Shown: positions 31,623 to 43,524, counted from the stretch's first letter. The stretch: DNA of 64,000 nucleotides from Zantedeschia hybrid cultivar (GCA_030544215.1 JARZZO010000011.1:42251001-42315000); one strand, 5' to 3'. Notes: a model not told the origin generated them from the letters alone. A program made the numbers and translations.

Positions 31623-32579
31623 TGATGAGGCAGAATCCGATTCGGCCCATTAAAACAGGCCCAACACAGATCAGTCCAACAACAGCAGTAAGAAGCCCCC
31701 TGGCGGCCTTCGGCCCGTTAGCGGCCTAGTAGCCCTCGGCCCAGTAAGCAGTCCAGTGGTCTTCGGCCCGTTTGCGGCCCAGCACCCTTCGGCCCATTAA
31801 CGGCCCGATAACCTTCGGCCCGTCAGCGGCCCAACAACCTTCGGCCCATTAGCGGCTCAGCAGCCCTCGGCCCAGTAGGATTCGGCCCATCAGCAGCCCA
31901 ATCCCCTTCGGCCCAGTAGCCGTATCCGGCCCACTCCGGTGGGAAGGTTAGGCACTATGGCGGTTTACCGATAAACCCAGAACATAGTCCTATATCGGCT
32001 GCCACCGTTAAGCATCCTCTATCCTCCGTTATAAATACATGGCTATTTATTACCAAAGGTATGTCTTCGTGACCCTGAAGGACTACAGTCCAAAAAGCAT
32101 TAAAGCTGCTTCTTCCACCTCTTTGACTTATGAATCGAATCATTTTCAGAAGCTAACTTAACCGTCGGAGGGGGTTCCTAAGGGCCGAAACCCGAGACTC
32201 CTGCTAACTGGTTTTTCTTCTTCTTTCCCTCCTGCAGGGGCTCGGTTTGAATCTTCGCCGACTTCCCCGAGTCGGTCTCGGCCACCGACCTCGGACTTCT
32301 TCCTCCGGTCTCGACGCCATTCGCTGGCTGGTCCTCGCCTAAAGGTGTTTCGGCTCCGTCCCGCACCAGCTGTCTCTCAACCGGAGGAACTTCGGTCGCG
32401 CCTTCCGCAGGCTAGCCCACATCCGACCGGGCGACCCTCGTCTTTGGATCTTCGGCCTCGTCTCTGCCCTCGCCGCATTCCGGATCCCCGTCGGGCCTCT
32501 TCTTCGATCCGATCCAGCTTCGGATCCTAACTCCGGATTCCAACTTCGGAGTTCGGTCGTGATAGCTTCGGCTACATCA
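31623..32579 (+). mobile_element. 5' LTR of element E
   Basis: 957 bp. It contains about ten imperfect copies of a ~22-25-bp unit with CTTCGGCCC and GCGGCCC (about 31652-31930). TATA box TATAAATA at 32030-32037. Confidence 0.95.
32030..32037 (+). promoter_or_regulatory. TATA box, element E 5' LTR
   Basis: TATAAATA, also at 42888-42895 in the 3' LTR. Confidence 0.7.
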
Positions 32580-32581
32580 CG

Positions 32582-32597
32582 TGGCGCCGTCTGTGGG
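32582..32597 (+). promoter_or_regulatory. Primer-binding site of element E
   Basis: TGGCGCCGTCTGTGGG two bases after the LTR. TGGCGCCGT would pair with the 3' end of plant tRNA-Asp; the rest fits less well, so the tRNA is uncertain. Confidence 0.7.
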
Positions 32598-32613
32598 AAA
32601 CAAGCAAAGAGTC

Positions 32614-34212
32614 ATGTCTCATCGTCCTGTAAGCCGACGATTCGGGCAAGACGAAACAGAGACGCGGGCAACTTCAGTGCAAGCACTACACTCCGAAAGC
32701 GCCCCGTCTGCTCCACCTCAAAGCACGGCTCTGCCTGTAATACCAGAGTCCCTCACTACTGGAGACGCCCGGGTGGAGGCACTTCAGCAGCAAGTGGCGA
32801 CGCTAGCCGCTGCCGTCACCTCTCTGGCGCCCTTACAAGATATGGTATCCGCCATTGCCCAGCGCATGGGATTGCTGGGCCAGCTTCCCCAACAAGTACC
32901 GCCTCCTCCACTCTATCCCGTTCAAGATACAAGGTTCCGGTCGGCACCTTCGCCGGTCTTCCCCGACAAAACCGCCACGACGCGCAGCGAGCCCTCAGCA
33001 CCGCCTGCCCGAGTCCCTCGCGCCGACCGCATGATGACGGAGCAAGGCTATGCTTCGTTCGAATTTCGTCGAGCCGGAACCGGAGGACGTTCAGTCGCTA
33101 CTTCAACTGCCCCAGACCTGGACCGGCGGTTGACAGCCATGAGGAAAGAGATGCAACAGATGGTGTCTCGGCCGTACGGAGCACCCCTTGCCAGCACCAT
33201 CCTGGAGCAAACCCCGTTCACGCCAGAGCTCCTGGCTACCGAGGTACCTCCTAACTTCAAACTGCCGAAAGGCCCCCTCTACGACGGAATGTCAGATCCG
33301 GTCTGCCACTTCCAAAGGTTCAATACCTACCTATCTGTCCGAGGGGTCACTGAGGCAGTCCGCTGCCGTCTCTTCCCCCTCACTCTTGAGAAAACTGCCT
33401 TAACCTGGTTCGAGACATTGGCCCCCAACTCCATCCACTCTCTAGTCTAGTTGGGCCAATTATTTATCGACCAGTTCTATGATGCCACCCGACAGTGCAA
33501 AACTTCGGCCAGCCTATTAGCCATTCGGCAAGGCCCCACCGAGACCCTCCAGGAATATTTCACTAAATTCCGGACCGAAGCTGCCCAAATCCCAAACCTG
33601 GACAGCTCGATTGCGGTCTCGGCCGTAATCAGCGGGTGCCGGGATGAAGGGCTTCTCGGCTCCATCAGGAAGCGCCATCTCTCTACCTTCCAGGACCTCG
33701 TAGCCCGGGCCCATAAATACATCAACTGGGAGGCCCTGATGATGTCCAAAGGCAAGTGTGCAGCCGAAGCAGTACCGGCGCCTGCCCCTCCGGTGGTCCG
33801 CCCTCGATCCGAAGATCAAGAACCCTCTCGTAAGCAATATCGGAGGGAGGAGTGGGACCGAGACAAGCGACGGGATCCGCAGCCGCGGTACCTGCCGCTA
33901 CCTGCTCCCCCTTCTCGACTGCTTATGGAGGTGAAGGGCATGCTCCGGCGGCCGGAGCGCATCAAAACTGATCCTCGCCGAAGGGACCCCAGCAAATATT
34001 GTGAGTATCATCGGGAGATCGGCCATTCAACTGACGAATGCCGGCACCTTCGGGAGGAGATCGACCGCCTCATCAGAGAGGCAGACTGCTACAGTACCGG
34101 CGATAGCAGCCTCAGCAGCAGCGGAACCGGGACGTCCCTGAGACGACCAGGCCGCATCAACACCCGGAGAAGGAAGCCGCTCCTCCGCCAAAGGTTACCT
34201 CGGCCCCGGTAG
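32614..34212 (+). pseudogene. Gypsy gag of element E with one in-frame stop
   Basis: ATG at 32614 starts MSHRPVSRRFGQDE, preferred over an upstream GTG inside the primer site. The frame is open to TAG at 33448-33450 and then reads on to 34212. Capsid motifs are visible: FKLPKGPLYDGMSDPVCHF, FPLTLEKTALTWFETL, QGPTETLQEYFTKFR. A zinc-knuckle-like CEYHREIGHSTDEC is near the end. Beyond READCY the frame looks unnatural, and the frame leading into pol is a different one, suggesting a frameshift near 34080-34110. Confidence 0.9.
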
Positions 34213-34247
34213 AAACATCTCACCAGCGACCCAGTGTTGGGTCAATC

Positions 34248-37200
34248 ATGATGATATCCGGTGGACAGGGAGAAGGATCGAAGCGCCGTCAGCTCAGTTC
34301 CACAACAGTAGCAGCAGTTGATATCGAGCCGAAGCAGTCTCATCAAGAAGACATCACCTTCGGCCAAGAGGATCTGACTGATATTCAGGTTCCTCACGAC
34401 GACGCCCTCGTTGTAAATGTTGTCATAAACAGCTACGATGTTCATCGTATTTTTGTTGATAATGGAAGCACCCCCAATATATTATTTTACGATTGTTTTG
34501 TAAAAATGGGATTGAATGAGGCTAATATGAAGCCTCACCGGGGGTCTCTATTCGGTTTTAACGGCTCGCCCTGCCGAGTAGAGGGCATTGTCCGGCTCCC
34601 TGTGACCATAGGTTCGGCTCCCCGGCAGTTAACCGTAGAAACGGATTTTGCCGTTGTAAAAGTCGATTCAGCTTACAACGCCATCTTTGGCCGAAGGCTA
34701 ATCGGCGGGATTGGAGCTGTGCCCTCGTCCTTTCACCAAAAGTTGAAATTCCATACCAGCCATGGAATAGGCGAAGCCAAGGGGAATCAAGAAGCAGCTC
34801 GGCAATGTTATATGATTTCGGTCAAGGGAAAAGCTGCGGCCGAATCCTTATCAATCGAATCTTCAGCCGAGGCATCCCCGGGAGAGGAACTTGTCGCTAT
34901 CTCGGTTCCGAGAGGCAAAGGACGAACCCTCATGATAGGCTCCGGCCTAGAGAAAATCGAAGCGGAAAGACTCGCCGAGTTCCTGAAGGAGAACCTCGAC
35001 GTCTTCGCCTGGTCTCCAACAGACATGCCCGGGGTTGACCCGGAAATAGCGGAGGATCGGTTGCATGTCGATCCTAACCAGCCCCCGGTCAAGCAGAAGC
35101 GGCGTACCTTCAACCAGGAAAGGAGGTCCGCCATACAAGCCGAAGTTCAAAAAGGGCTGGACGCCGGGCACCTCCGAGTGGTACACCACCCGGACTGGAT
35201 CGCTAATGTAGTAATGGTACCCAAGAAAAATGGCAAGTGGCGAATATGCGTGGACTTCACCAACCTCAATAAAGCCTGTCCGATGGATAGCTTCCCGCTA
35301 CCTCAGATAGATCAGGTGGTGGATGCGACCTCCGGCCACGAGCTTCTGAGCTTTCTCGACACCTATTCAGGCTACCATCAGATCCGAATGCATCCGGACG
35401 ACGAAAGCAAGACCAGCTTCACGACTGATCTCGGTCCGTACTGCTATACCCGGATGCCCTTCGGCCTGAAGAATGCCGGTGCGACATATCAGCGCCTCAT
35501 CAACAAAATATTTGCCCCACAGCTCGGCTACAACATGGAAGTCTACATCGACGATATGCTGGTAAAAAGCTGTGTCGCGACAGACCACTTGGCCGACCTA
35601 GCCGAAACATTCTCCGCCTTGCGTCAGTACACAATGAAGCTAAATCCAACTAAGTGCACCTTCGGAGTAGCCTCCAGGAAGTTCCTCGGCTACATGGTCA
35701 CTCACCGAGGGGTAGAAGCTAACCCCGCGAAGGTTTCGGCTATCATTCAGATGCGCCCTCCGGCTAACCTCCGAGAGGTTCAAAAGCTAAACGAAAGGAT
35801 TGCCGCTTTAAGCCGCTTCATGTCTAGAGCGGCGGATTACTGCTTTCTCTTCTCTAAACTACTAAAGAAGGCCAATAGCTTCTCCTGGACAGACGAGTGC
35901 TAGTCGGCCTTCGAACAACTGAAGGTCTATCTTTCCAAGGTTCCCATCCTGTCCAAACCAGTCCACGGAGAGCCGCTGTTCCACTACCTCGCGGTATCTC
36001 AGACAGCTACCAGCCGTCCTCGTCCGGGAGCAAGATGGCGTTCAGAAGCCCGTTTATTATATAAGCCGAGACCTCCAAGGAACAGAGCTTCGGTATCTTG
36101 CTCTTGAGAAGCTAGCTTTAGCCCACGTATCATCCGCGAGGAGGCTCCGGCCTTACTTCCTCGCCCACTCAATAAAGGTCCTCACCGATCAGCCTCTGAG
36201 GCAAGTCCTCTCCCGGCCCGAGGTGTCCGGCAGACTGGCAAAGTGGGCAATTGAACTGGGAGAATTCGACGTCTCCTATGTGCCTCGGGTAGCAATAAAG
36301 GCTCAAGCCCTAGCCGATTTTATTGCCGAGCTCACTCCCGAAGCTCCCTCGACGTCTCCACCGGAAGTCATTATATCCGAAGCCGAGGATACTTCGGCTC
36401 TTACGCCTCCGGCCGACGAGTGGCAGCTCTATGTAGATGGCTCCGCATGCTCCATGGGCAGCGGCGCCGGATGGATCTTGGCGTCTCCCGAAGGGGTCAT
36501 CACAGAGTATGCGCTACGCTTCTCCTTTCCTGCCACCAATAATGCCGCCGAGTATGAAGCTCTCATCTCCGGCCTCCAGGCCACTAGAAAGCTTGGCGTC
36601 CGGAACATAAGGGCTTTTAGCGACTCTCAGCTAATTACCAGTCATGTTTCTAGAGAATATGAGGCACGGGATGCAATAATGGCCTCTTATCTCCAGGTAA
36701 CTAGTAAAATCCTCGCCCAATTCAATTCTTATGAAATTGTGCGGATCCCGAGAGCCGAGAATGCTCGAGCCGATGCTGAAACCGAGACCTGGATGATTCC
36801 CCTAGTCACTTTCCTCCTCCGAGGAGAAGTCCCGCCCGATCCGAGGGAAGCTAAACATATTCGGCAGCGCTCCTCTCACTTCCTTCTCTTGGACGGGCTG
36901 TTATATAAAATGTCCTTCGGCCGACCCCTCTTGCGATGCCTCGGTCCCGCCGAAGCTGATTACGCGCTACAAGAGGTACACGAAGGGGTATGCGGAACAT
37001 GTTGGAGGAAGGGCCCTGGCTCACAAACTTCTAAGGCAAGGATACTGGTGGCCGACGCTCCGAGAGGACGCTACTGCCCTCGTCCGTCGTTGCGATCAAT
37101 GCCAGAGGTTCAGCTCCCTCATCCATCAATCAGCAACCCTTCTAACTCCTTTATCGGACCCCTGGCCTTTCGCCCAATGGGGAATTGACCTCTTAGGGCC

Positions 37201-38023
37201 ATTTCCCGTCGCCACCGGCCAAAGGAAGTTCCTTATCGTGGCGGTAGACTACTTCACTAAGTGGGTAGAAGCCGAACCCCTCGCGTCCATAACTGATAGC
37301 AACGCATGGAACTTCGTATGGAAGTCCATCATCTGCCGGTACGGCATCCCCCGGGCCATCATCTCAGACAACGGCAAACAATTCGACAGCCGTCGGTTCA
37401 ATGACAACTGCGCCATCTTCGGCATTATCCATAAGTTTACATCAGTAGCACACCCCCGGGCAAACGGCCAGGTCGAGGTCACTAACCGAAGCCTATTACA
37501 AGGACTGAAGACTCGCCTCGGCGAAGCCAAAGGCCGATGGGTGGAAGAGATACCGAGTGTTCTATGGGCTTATCGGACTACGAGTCGAACCCCAACCTGC
37601 GAAACCCCGTTCCGTATGGCTTACGGGGTAGAAGCCGTTATTCCTGTCGAAATTGGTCTTCTCTCGCCGAGAGTTCTCACTCACAATCCGGAAGCCAATG
37701 AAGAGGCCTTGAAAGATCACCTTGATCTTATAGAAGAAACCAGAGAGAAATCCCGCATTCGGTTAGCAGCTTATCAGCAGCGCATGGCTAGGTACCACAA
37801 CACTCGAGTGAAGCCCCGAAGCTTTGAAACCGGGAACCTCGTATTGAGGAATGCTCATTCATCTAAACCAGTCGAAGCCACAGGGAAGCTTTCTCCCAAC
37901 TGGGAAGGGCCATATCGCGTAAGGGAGGTAATTCGACGAGGGGCTTACCGGTTGGAAACCCTTTCGGGCCAACCTCTCCCTCGCACCTGGAATGTTGAAC
38001 GCCTTCGGCATAATTTCATATAA
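34248..38023 (+). pseudogene. Gypsy pol of element E (protease, RT, RNase H, integrase)
   Basis: The first frame (551 codons) has protease VDNGSTPNILF (Asp near residue 71) and RT with YIDDML (Tyr near 433) and MPFGLKNAGATYQ. TAG at 35901-35903 interrupts it, and a frameshift near 36005 follows. RNase H continues with QPLRQVLSRPEVSGRLAKW and a second RNase H-like domain (YVDGSACSMGSGAGW), a dual arrangement typical of Tat elements. After NARADA an in-frame loss seems to have removed tens of residues before ETWMIPLVTF. A frameshift near 37000 precedes the integrase core: GIDLLGPFP, ISDNGKQF, NGQVEVTNR. It ends NVERLRHNFI. Not functional as it stands. Confidence 0.93.
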
Positions 38024-38085
38024 GTTACTTCCCCCGGAATTTAGCCGGAAGGCATGAATGAATTTCTCCCTTTAAATATCATGTA

Positions 38086-38870
38086 TGGCGTGGTATTCTT
38101 AAGTCCGTGTAAACTATACCGGGAGTGACTTCGGCCATGGAAACCGTATCGGGAGCGGCATTATTTTCTAAGTCCGTGTAAACCGTACCAGGAGTGGCTT
38201 CGGCCATGCAAACCGTATCGGGAGCGGCATGGTATTCAAAGTCTGTGTAAACCGTACCAGGAGTGGCTTCGGCCATGCAAACCGTATCGGGAGCAGCATT
38301 ATTTTCTAAGTCCGTGTAAACCGTACCGGGAGTAGCTTCGGCCATGCAAACCGTATCGGGAGCGGCATGGTATTCAAAGTCCGTGTAAACCGTACCGGGA
38401 GTGGCTTAGGCCATGCAAACCGTATCGGGAGCGGCATGGTATTCTTAAGTCCATGTAAACCGTACCGGGAGTGGCTTCGGCCATGCAAACCGTATCGGGA
38501 GCGGCATTATTTTCTAAGTCCGTGTAAACCGTACCCGAAGTGGCTTCGGCCATGCAAACCGTATCGGAAGCGGCATTATTTTCTAAGCCCGTGTAAACTG
38601 TGCCGGGAGTGGCTTCGGCCATGCAAACCGTATCGGGAGCGGCATGATATTCTAAAGTCCGTGTAAACCGTACCGGGAGTGGCTTCGGCCATGCAAACCG
38701 TCTCGGGAGCGGCATGGTATTCAAAGTCCGTGTAAACTGTACCGGGAGTGGCTTCGGCCATCAAACCGTATCGGGAGCGGCATGGTATTCTAAAGTCCGT
38801 GTAAACCGTACCGGGAGTGGCTTCGGCCATGCAAACCGTATCGGGAGCGGCATTATTTTCCAAGTCCATA
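38086..38870 (+). repeat. Tandem repeat, ~69-bp unit, 11 copies, in element E
   Basis: Each unit is two related halves of about 34-35 bp: GTGTAAACCGTACCGGGAGT and GCAAACCGTATCGGGAGCGG, with short linkers. Eleven occurrences of the GCCATG(C)AAACCGT joint fall between 38136 and 38840. The usual 69-bp unit is a multiple of three, so the minus strand reads as 23-residue peptide repeats with MAEATPGTVYTD. Lies between pol and the antisense gene. Confidence 0.95.
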
Positions 38871-39854
38871 TCCGAATCTGAATTGGCTTCTGCCGTAAGA
38901 GCCGCATCTACAAACAGCAATAAGGTCTCGGCCACAAGAAGAGATAGACTCACTTATTCATTCAGAACGCAAAGTAGAAGCAAAGTACTTTTCATATATA
39001 TATATGAAGAACAGAGTACAAAATCGGCCGTACATCAGGCCGCAACCTTTCAAAAAAGGTCAAAACAAAAACCGGGACAAGCCCCTGTATTAGCCTTCGG
39101 TATTTTCACCATCTACATCAACTGGGCTCTGACCGGGAGATGGGGAAGGAGAATCGTCGACCTGAACAGCCTCGGCAGGGGCGGCATCGACAGGAGCGGC
39201 CTCGTCAGGAACGGCCGCATCGCCTTCCGCCGAGGCCAAAGCTCTTTCAGCCTTAAGCTCCTTCCACCAGGCTAAAAGCTCTTCGCCTTCCTCATCCGTC
39301 GGAAGGATGATGCTGGTTAGGTCTACGGCCAGACACGCCTTTTGGGCGGCGGCCAGCCCTATGCTGAACACGGACGAAGCCGCCTCGAGCTGGGCCTGTA
39401 TTATCTCCTCGGCATAATCTGGGCCAGCCTTATATCTGGCTATGGCTGTACGAACAGCCTCTTCGGCTTTAGCCTCCAGACCTGCCTTCAGAGCCGAAAC
39501 CTCCTCGGCATGGCGGCGGCGATCCGTGACCCGCTGGGCGACCTTGTCTTGGATCTCAGCCTTAAGAGTCTCGTTTTCGGCCCGGACCACCTCCAGCTCC
39601 TTCTCGGCTTTTTCCCTCTCCCGCTCGGCCTTCGTCTTGGCCTCGGAGGAAGCGCGAGTCGCCTCCTTTTGCTCATCTAGCTCAGCCCGCATCCGGGCAT
39701 TTGCCTTCAGGAGCAAATCGACGCTAGCCTCAAGGCCACGTCGCGCCGGGGCGCCCCCGCTAGAAGCCGACTGGTCCGATGCTTGGTCGGCGTCCCGGAG
39801 CTTTTGATGGATGGCCACCTGACGACGAATCAGGCTACCACACGTGACCGCGGC

Positions 39855-39942
39855 CTACAGCCAAAAGCAAACAGAAATCAGCAACCCCAAAATAAGCCAA
39901 GGGAAATATCAGACCAAGGCCCATAAAGAAGTTCTTTTTTAC
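39855..39942 (-). other. Likely intron 2 of the antisense gene
   Basis: Minus strand: CCAG|GTAAAAAAG at the start and TTTTGGCTGTAG|GCC at the end, 88 bp and T-rich. Confidence 0.6.
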
Positions 39943-40514
39943 CTGGACTGACAGTCGAGTGCTCAGCATCACCAAGTCGTTCGCGGACAGCGTCTTCAGC
40001 TCGTCTTCGGCCGTCGGAAGGGTTAAGCCTCAGAGCAGACGCAAGTACGTCCGAGAGTCCTCCAGACTCTCGTCCCTATAGATCCCCAGATTCGGGACCC
40101 ATAGCTTGCGCTCATGTTCGCGAGATGCCTGCGACCCGGTACCTCCAAGGTCTTCTGTACCTACCGTCGCAGCCGAAGGAGAATCGCCCCTCGACGCTTC
40201 GAGAGGCGACGAGAGCGGGGCCCCTCGGGCAGCGATTGGCCTCTTAGCTACCGGGGCGGGCTCTGTTTCACCGGGCTCATCCGCCCGGCCTCGCTTCGAT
40301 AGTCGGCCGCCCCTCCGTACGACCGACTTGCCCTTTCTCTCTCTCTCTCTCGAGTAGCAGCAGCGCGGCCCTCGACCGAAGCCGCTGTCGGTACTGCGGC
40401 CCGAGCACCCAGAACCACGCCTCGTCCGGCCTCTCCCGCCGCCTGCGGCTGGGACGGTTGAGATCGGCCGGACTGCTGGGCCATCCGACTGAGGAGACCT
40501 CGAATCCCAGACAT

Positions 40515-40584
40515 CTTTGCGGATAGAAGAAAAGGAGTTAGTAACTTACAGCGCGCGACTCCCCACAACTCAAGGCCGACTTAC
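40515..40584 (-). other. Likely intron 1 of the antisense gene
   Basis: Minus strand: GAGG|GTAAGTCGG at the 5' end and a pyrimidine-rich TTTTCTTCTATCCGCAAAG| at the 3' end. Length 70 bp, short but possible in plants. Confidence 0.55.
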
Positions 40585-41571
40585 CCTCGGCCGAAGCCTC
40601 AGCACCCTCTTCGGTCGGAGGAGCTTCGGCCGGAGACTCGACCTCGGCAGCTCCTTCAGTCTCCCCCGGGGCATCCTCGGGAGGAAGATAAGGATAGACC
40701 CGAGGAGGATCCTTTGTCGGATCCGACCGGGCCCAGTCTGCACGAACTGCTCCACTTCTTTGAAAAGCTCCGCTATATCGTACGGAGCCGCGGCTTCTAT
40801 AAGGGTCACGATATGAAGCTGATCGGGGTTAAGGGAAGGCGGATCGGAGAGGCCTTCGGCCAGTGGTGCCCACTCAGTAGGGAAGGGCCACACACTCTTC
40901 TCCTTCTCCAGGAGGGAGATCAAGATAAAACTCCTCTTCCAGCCGTGGATGGACGAAGGCTTCCCTGAAAAGATACCCCGGCCGAGGGAGGGACAAAGTT
41001 GTACCACTCGGATTTTCCCTGCCGCTGTATCTTGAAAAGATAGTGGAAGATGTTTACCGAGGGGGTAACATCAATATAGGCAAGCACAGCCAAGAAGGCA
41101 TAGACGCTAAGAATTAGGGAAAAATTGAGACGGGGCCAACCCGTAGAAGCACAGAAGATTAATTACGAAGGTGGAAAGGGGAAGGCGAAAACCCGCCCGA
41201 AAGCTTTCTTCATAGATGGAAAAGCTACCCGGACGGGGAGAATTGGCCCTAGTGTTCATTCCGGGCCGATAGGGGATCATCCACGATGGGAGCTGATAAT
41301 AGGAGGCAATGTACTTGACCCCATCGTCGTCAAGAGTACAGGCCGCCTCCGAAACTGTCTCGGCCTGACGTCCGCCGGAAGAGGAAGCCTGGCCCGTGGC
41401 GAGAACCTCTTTGGCCTCTTCGGCGCCAGACGATTCGGCCTCATCCGCCATGAGAGAAGCAAGGGAGTTCGAAGAAAGGGGAGATGACAAGGAAGATTCA
41501 GAAGGCTGAGACGAGCAAGAATAACCTTCGGCCGAAGAACTACTATCAGCCGAGGGGGAACTACGGGACAT

Positions 41572-42462
41572 GGATCACGGAGCAGAGAAAGGAAATTGAG
41601 GCTTACCCTCAAATAAGATCTCCTTGACTGCCCACCGCCTCTCAAGCAACGGAAGCTTCCCCAGCAACAACTCCGGGCAACAGAGAGCCCCCGGCGACAG
41701 ATAGCGCGCTCAAAAGTACCTTCAATGGCCCGTTCTTCGCTAGAAAAGCAGGAAGGCTCGGATGGTTGCAGGAAAACGCAGGCGCAGAGAAGAAGAGAGC
41801 GGAACAGTGCTCTGGGGAGGGCTCCTATTTATAGGGTAAAGTTGAAAAACATCCCCCCGCCAAAATCAACGGCCAGGATCCTCCCCCTCATCGGCATCAT
41901 TTCTCTCACATACACGCCACGTGCACCGTCCTTCGGCAATGATAACAGTCTGACTCCGGGATCGAGGAAAGATAATCAATGGCCGAAAGCGGTCCAACCC
42001 TTCGGCTGATCACTCGGATGCTCGCCACGTGTTCCGACCCGCGTGCTAGGATCGGGAGGCAGCAACCCCAGTGAAATCTCGGGCAGAGAGCCGAAGTGAC
42101 CCACGATCCGCGTGATCACTAGGCACGGCCGGGATCCTTTTTGTGCTTTTAACGGGGCGACCGGATGCGCGACGCGTGTCCTGTGTTTCCTCACGACGCG
42201 ACCGTTCTGACGGAGAACTCGACGTCTATCCCGTCCATTTGTCAGGCCTGACATGACTAGAAGGCTCGTCCCTTCGCAATCAAGGACGAAGGCATTCATC
42301 ACTGCATCCCGAACAAAGACGAAGCTAATGGCTACTATCCCTTGGTCGACCAAAGGCCGTTCCTCTTCATAACAAAGCAAGAAAGCTTCGGACAGCGCCT
42401 GTCACGCTACTCCCCCGAGGAGGCTTCGGACTATACTCTCGCCATCTCAAATCTGAGGAAGA
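41572..42462. other. Non-coding part between antisense gene and 3' LTR of E
   Basis: It holds the minus-strand TATA box. A short open frame on the minus strand (41976-42380) has no recognisable domain. Nothing else supportable. Confidence 0.5.
41825..41834 (-). promoter_or_regulatory. TATA box for the antisense gene of element E
   Basis: CTATAAATAG on the minus strand, about 255 bp before the ATG at 41571. It points away from the 3' LTR, supporting separate transcription of the antisense gene. Confidence 0.65.
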
Positions 42463-42480
42463 CAAGAGTGGGGGGCTATG
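42463..42480 (+). promoter_or_regulatory. Polypurine tract of element E
   Basis: CAAGAGTGGGGGGCTATG directly before the 3' LTR. Confidence 0.75.
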
Positions 42481-43437
42481 TGATGAGGCAGAATCCGATT
42501 CGGCCCATTAAAACAGGCCCAACACAGATCAGTCCAACAGCAGCAGTAAGAAGCCCCCTGGCGGCCTTCGGCCCGTTAGCGGCCCAGCAGCCCTCGGCCC
42601 AGTAAGCAGTCCAGTGGTCTTCGGCCCGTCCGCGGCCCAGCACCCTTCGGCCCATTAACGGCCCGATAACCTTCGGCCTGTCAGCGGCCCAACAACCTTC
42701 GGCCCATTAGCGGCTCAGCAGCCCTCGGCCCAGTAGGCTTCGGCCCATCAGCGGCCTAATCCCCTTCGGCCCAGTAGCCGTATCCGGCCCACTCCGGTGG
42801 GAAGGTTAGGCACTATGGCGGTTTACCGATAAACCCAGAACATAGTCCTATATCGGCTGCCACCGTTAAGCATCCTCTATCCTCTGCTATAAATACACGG
42901 CTATTTGTTACCAAAGGTATGTCTTCGTGACCCTGAAGGACTACAGTCCAAAAAGCATTAAAGTTGCTTCTTCCACCTCTTTGACTTATGAATCGAATCA
43001 TTTTCAGAAGCTAACTTAACCGTCGGAGGGGGTTCCTAAGGGCCGAAACCCGAGACTCCTGCTGACTGGTTTTTCTTCTTCTTTCCCTCCTGCAGGGGCT
43101 CGGTTTGAATCTTCGCCGACTTCCCCGAGTCGGTCTCGGCCACCGACCTCGGACTTCTTCCTCCGGTCTCGACGCCATTCGCTGGCTGGTCCTCGCCTAA
43201 AGGTGTTTCGGCTCCGTCCCGCACCAGCTGTCTCTCAACCGGAGGAACTTCGGCCGTGCCTTCCGCAGGCTAGCCCACATCCGACCGGGCGACCCTCGTC
43301 TTCGGATCTTCGGCCTCGTCTCCGCCCTCGCCGCATTCCGGATCCCCGTCGGGCCTCTTCTTCGATCCGATCCGGCTTCGGATCCCAACTCCGGATTCCA
43401 ACTTCGGAGTCCGGTCGTGATAGCTTCGGCTACATCA
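42481..43437 (+). mobile_element. 3' LTR of element E
   Basis: 957 bp, matching the 5' LTR, with TATA box at 42888-42895 and the same CTTCGGCCC/GCGGCCC repeats; followed by target duplication GGTTT. Confidence 0.95.
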
Positions 43438-43442
43438 GGTTT

Positions 43443-43502
43443 CATTGTCATAGAATCAACATGAAATTCATGATTTCACACATCATAATTTGAGCACTCA
43501 CA
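43443..43502 (+). mobile_element. 5' LTR of element G, last part after the E insertion
   Basis: Ends CACTCACA shortly before a primer site. Boundary inferred from the following PBS. Confidence 0.6.
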
Positions 43503-43508
43503 GCTTTT

Positions 43509-43524
43509 TGGCGATCACAGTGGG
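43509..43524 (+). promoter_or_regulatory. Primer-binding site of element G (Ogre type)
   Basis: TGGCGATCACAGTGGG, close to the TGGCGACTCTGCTGGGG-type site I remember for Ogre/Tat elements. Confidence 0.6.

Larger units (their letters stand above)
39090..41571 (-). pseudogene. Antisense gene of element E (gypsy-type transposon domain and coiled coil)
   Basis: Reads right to left. The N-terminal part (41571 to about 41107) is Ser-rich, then has PSWMIPYRPG, FSIYEESFRAGFRLPLSTF and FYGLAPSQFFPNS, resembling the plant 'putative gypsy type transposon' domain (Pfam PF04195, from memory). TAG and frame changes near 41107 and 41000 break it. The next part (to 40585) has GKPSSIHGWKRSFI and VWPFPTEWAP. 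Two likely introns are 40515-40584 (GTAAGT...CAAAG) and 39855-39942 (GTAAAA...TGTAG). The C-terminal part (39854-39090) is a long Ala/Glu/Lys-rich coiled coil ending DVDGENTEG. Its role is unknown; related genes occur in other Tat elements. Confidence 0.75.
31623..43437 (+). mobile_element. Complete Ty3/gypsy Tat-lineage element E with antisense gene
   Basis: 11815 bp with two LTRs of 957 bp each (TGATGAGG...TACATCA). Target duplication GGTTT at 31618-31622 and 43438-43442. Order: primer site, gag, protease-RT-RNase H-integrase, tandem repeat, gene on the opposite strand, polypurine tract. Integrase after RNase H identifies gypsy; the antisense gene between pol and the 3' LTR is known from Tat-lineage elements such as Retand, Grande and RIRE2. 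I count about 20 LTR differences. Confidence 0.97.

Noticed and set aside
32559..33254. 231-codon plus-strand frame overlapping the E gag
   Set aside because: Shadow frame of gag; the gag frame has recognisable capsid motifs and this one has none.
39342..39807. Plus-strand frames over the antisense gene of E
   Set aside because: Complement of the coiled-coil coding region; no domain, and the minus-strand frame is longer and better supported.
41976..42380. 134-codon minus-strand frame upstream of the antisense gene
   Set aside because: It lies upstream of the TATA box and lacks any recognised domain; no support as a gene.
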